From NCBI GenBank assembly GCA_014529385.2, contig CM043960.1:122069043-122133042 (forward strand): a DNA stretch of 64,000 bases. The letters are read 5' to 3'. Positions within the stretch are counted from its first letter, which is position 1, and each line of letters begins with the position of its first letter. This stretch comes from Adiantum capillus-veneris (lineage: Eukaryota > Streptophyta > Polypodiopsida > Polypodiales > Pteridaceae). Position numbers and translations under genes: made by a program. The notes beneath the pieces were generated by a model, which was not told the DNA's origin, ran no database searches, and saw only the letters and a list, made by a program, of their open reading frames with translations. Below, one piece after another: positions 63,950 to 64,000 of the stretch.

Positions 63950-64000
63950 TCCTTGAAAGTGTAAGTGTGAAGGCTCCAAGAATTGACCATCAAAACTAAG

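Overview
The window looks like repeat-dense nuclear DNA from a large-genome land plant. The evidence is Ty1/copia and Ty3/gypsy (chromovirus) LTR retrotransposons primed by initiator-tRNA-Met-type sites (TGGTATCAGAGC and variants), a decayed plant-type PPR gene, a hAT-like MITE and long CT/GA microsatellites. The PPR remnant resembles the PLS-type genes that are abundant in ferns and lycophytes, so a seed-free vascular plant is my best guess (low confidence). I see no intact cellular gene.

Layout. (1) 1-4021: a non-autonomous gypsy element (element 1, +) inserted into copia A. (2) 4022-11470: copia A (+), also split at 4718-8663 by a minus-strand gag/protease-only gypsy element (element 2, TSD atgac). 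(3) 11471-13533: an old gypsy gag-protease relic and a diverged LTR. (4) 14403-50557: one minus-strand gypsy element, C, stretched to 36 kb by later insertions. Its interior (15727-25415) holds a hAT-like MITE (16721-17315, 8-bp TSD tcatgcaa) and copia B (17991-23421). Its right LTR holds chromovirus F (25596-31910, TSD gagag) and element E (32144-49844, TSD acggc). E's own right LTR holds a tandem retroelement array, D (34936-48481, TSD ctgac), and a solo LTR (48508-49635, TSD gggtt). (5) 50563-52406: an LTR-like remnant and low-complexity DNA. (6) 52490-57545: copia C (+). (7) 57546-58720: a possible tRNA-derived SINE head and a PPR pseudogene (-). (8) about 60250-62590: a decayed gypsy 5' half joined to a copia reverse-transcriptase scrap. 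(9) 63550-63949: a 66/67-bp minisatellite.

The most unusual object is array D. It has three near-identical 2.2-kb LTRs plus a deleted fourth, sharing three interiors, with one target duplication around the whole block. Each full LTR contains, inside its U3 region, an intact 185-codon ORF for the gypsy integrase C-terminal (GPY/F) module plus a chromodomain. It is followed by an internal polypurine tract and a second, nested LTR end. The arrangement is formally like the U3-encoded genes of some animal retroviruses. Elements 2 and E carry arrays of stem-loop cassettes near their 3' LTRs and telomere-like TTAGGG runs in their LTRs. Element 1 and C share an unrecognised His/Asp-repeat accessory ORF.

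The elements do not form pathways. They form an insertion stratigraphy (host, then C, then F and E, then D and the solo LTR) that can be read from matching target-site duplications. Nearly all polymerase ORFs are broken by stops or frameshifts. The parasitic families here (element 1/C, element 2/E and D) lack reverse transcriptase and would need enzymes supplied in trans.
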